The notes beneath the pieces are model-generated. The model was not told the DNA's origin and did no database searches. It saw only the letters and a list, made by a program, of their open reading frames with translations. Shown here in pieces: positions 60,002-64,000 of a stretch of 64,000 nucleotides of DNA. Source of the DNA: Siniperca chuatsi (taxonomy: Eukaryota > Chordata > Actinopteri > Centrarchiformes > Sinipercidae); the NCBI RefSeq assembly GCF_020085105.1, contig NC_058042.1, positions 28,105,501-28,169,500 on the forward strand, read 5' to 3'. How positions within the stretch are numbered: the first letter of the stretch is position 1; each line of letters starts with the position of its first letter. Made by a program: the position numbers and the translations under genes.

Positions 60002-60051
<50 letters not shown>
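60002..60051. repeat. (CA)n microsatellite
   Basis: CA dinucleotide run of about 50 bp. Confidence 0.95.
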
Positions 60052-60054
<3 letters not shown>

Positions 60055-60180
60055 CGGAGAGGTGCTTGTATGCCCACACTCTTTACCTTAACACATGCTC
60101 ACTCTCTCTCACACATATATAATCACACATACACGCTGATATAATGATGCAGGTGTTTCCACACTGTTCAGATGGAATGA

Positions 60181-61421
60181 TTTATTCATAATCATGATAG
60201 CATAATAAAACAATGAACATTGAAAGCACTGACAGTTGAACCCAAGGCCTCTCAGACACAGCATGCACCACCCCGACCCCAGCGTTCACAGAGACACTGA
60301 ACATTCCTCACACCAAGAGACTCCTGGCTTCTAAAAGTCCTCCTTTTTTATTCTCCGCCACAGTCAGTTTTTTCCTTGTTCCTTTTTTTTTTTGAATCCT
60401 TTAAATATATTTTGATATAAAAACAAGCCCACGTATGATGAATCAACCATGTTTGTGAACTGCCTCTCCCCCTTGTCCTCCTGTTATTGTCCTGCCCCGC
60501 CACCCCACCCCCCCACACACACCTCCAGGCTGTATTGGTTGGAGGACGAACATGATACTGGCCCCCAAATCCTCTCTCTTCCTGTTCATGTTCTCTTCAT
60601 GGACACTTGGAAAAAAACCCAGTCAGATGATGGTGGAGGTGGGGGAGACAGCACTAAAAAAAAAAAAAAAAACAGTTTGATAAACCTCCCTGAAAAAAAG
60701 AGAAAGCAATAAAAAAAGATTTCTTTAAAAAAGTAATTTAAAAAAATCAAACCACAACAGTCCAATTGAAAGAAGTGCTGGAGGGAAGTCTGGAGCTCTG
60801 TAGACTGGAGGCACTTTGGCACAAAGCGAAGGCCCCACACCTGACACCATGCCGAGGGGAGAGAGGGAGGGAGGGATAGAAGGAAGGATGGAATGACAGA
60901 GAGCTGGGCTGTATTCATGCAGAGCCACACGGTGATACAGAGATCCAGGAATGATGGAGGGTCGAGGGGAAGAAGAAAGAGCACCTGACAAACGTGGAGG
61001 AAAAGGCCAGCCTCCCCTCCAGTTAATGTCATGTTCAGGAGAGGAGGAGGGGAGGAAAAAATATGAAAGAAAAGGGATCTTCCAGGTAGAGGAAGAAGAG
61101 AAACTTGGACCAAGAGAGAAGCGACAGAAAGAGCGAGTGAGCAGCGGCAGGTATAGAAGGGGGAAAGAGCAGTGGCCCATCGAGAGAAGAGGAAACTGTC
61201 TGGCAAAAGCTATACAACACAAACAGGAAAACCGGGCGCCTGGAGGACGTCTGAGGTCGGGGGAGGGGGCACAGTATGGCAGTCCCACAGGTCAACAGGC
61301 TGGGCAGGCAGGAGGAAGGTGCTGTGGTCCCTCTTCTTCTCCTCCTCCTCCCACTTTACAGCTGTGCTGGGCTGTGTCCCGCCCACCTCCTCTCCCCCCT
61401 TCGCCCCCCTGGGCCTCCTCT
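60181..61421 (-). other. Presumed csk 3' untranslated region
   Basis: Directly follows the csk stop codon. On the minus strand AATAAA is present at 60186-60181 and is a plausible polyadenylation signal, which would give a 3' UTR of about 1.2 kb. The block is purine/pyrimidine skewed, which opens long but meaningless frames on both strands. Extent is inferred. Confidence 0.4.

Positions 61422-64000
<2,579 letters not shown>

Noticed and set aside
60586-61288. 187- and 206-codon minus-strand frames
   Set aside because: They lie in the csk 3' UTR, overlap each other in different frames and are low-complexity Phe/Ser/Pro/Leu strings from pyrimidine tracts.

Overview
This window is nuclear DNA from a ray-finned fish, most likely a spiny-rayed (percomorph) teleost. 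Three things point there: spliced genes with teleost-like protein sequences, many (CA)n tracts, and a repeat load typical of fish (L1-like and L2/CR1-like LINEs, a Tc1-type transposon, short terminal-inverted-repeat elements). There is no bacterial or viral gene organisation. Genes fill only a small part of the 64 kb.

Layout. At the left edge (654-902, minus) is the first coding exon of rars1, encoding the leucine-zipper-like N-terminus of cytosolic arginyl-tRNA synthetase. A decayed L1-like LINE (about 1330-2625, minus) separates it from ulk3 (3631-14389, plus), a complete kinase gene with at least 15 coding exons. About 8 kb without a gene follows, holding a LINE fragment near 17.7-18.2 kb. 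Next is a single-exon gas1-like gene (22803-23552, minus), then cplx3 (28590-32247, minus, three coding exons, farnesylation box at the C-terminus). From 32.2 to 61.4 kb I find no recognisable gene, only repeats: a TTAA-flanked element, a Tc1 remnant, a local duplication, (CA)n tracts, a 533-bp inverted duplication around a 3.2-kb spacer that contains a hAT-like element, an L2/CR1 LINE carrying esterase and reverse-transcriptase remnants, a second L1-like remnant and several TIR elements. The right edge holds the last three coding exons of csk (61422-63489, minus); the gene continues past the window.

Gene context. The order and relative orientation of ulk3, cplx3 and csk match the human 15q24 block ULK3-CPLX3-(LMAN1L)-CSK. 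The gas1-like gene lying between ulk3 and cplx3 is not part of the human block, and I see no lman1l. ULK3 and GAS1 both act in Hedgehog signalling, so their linkage deserves a check. CPLX3 is a synaptic vesicle release regulator of ribbon synapses, CSK restrains Src kinases and RARS1 serves translation; these are neighbours, not an operon.

The clearest unusual structure is the inverted duplication 42636-43168 / 46413-46945. As read by eye, the arms are the same length and show no mismatch.
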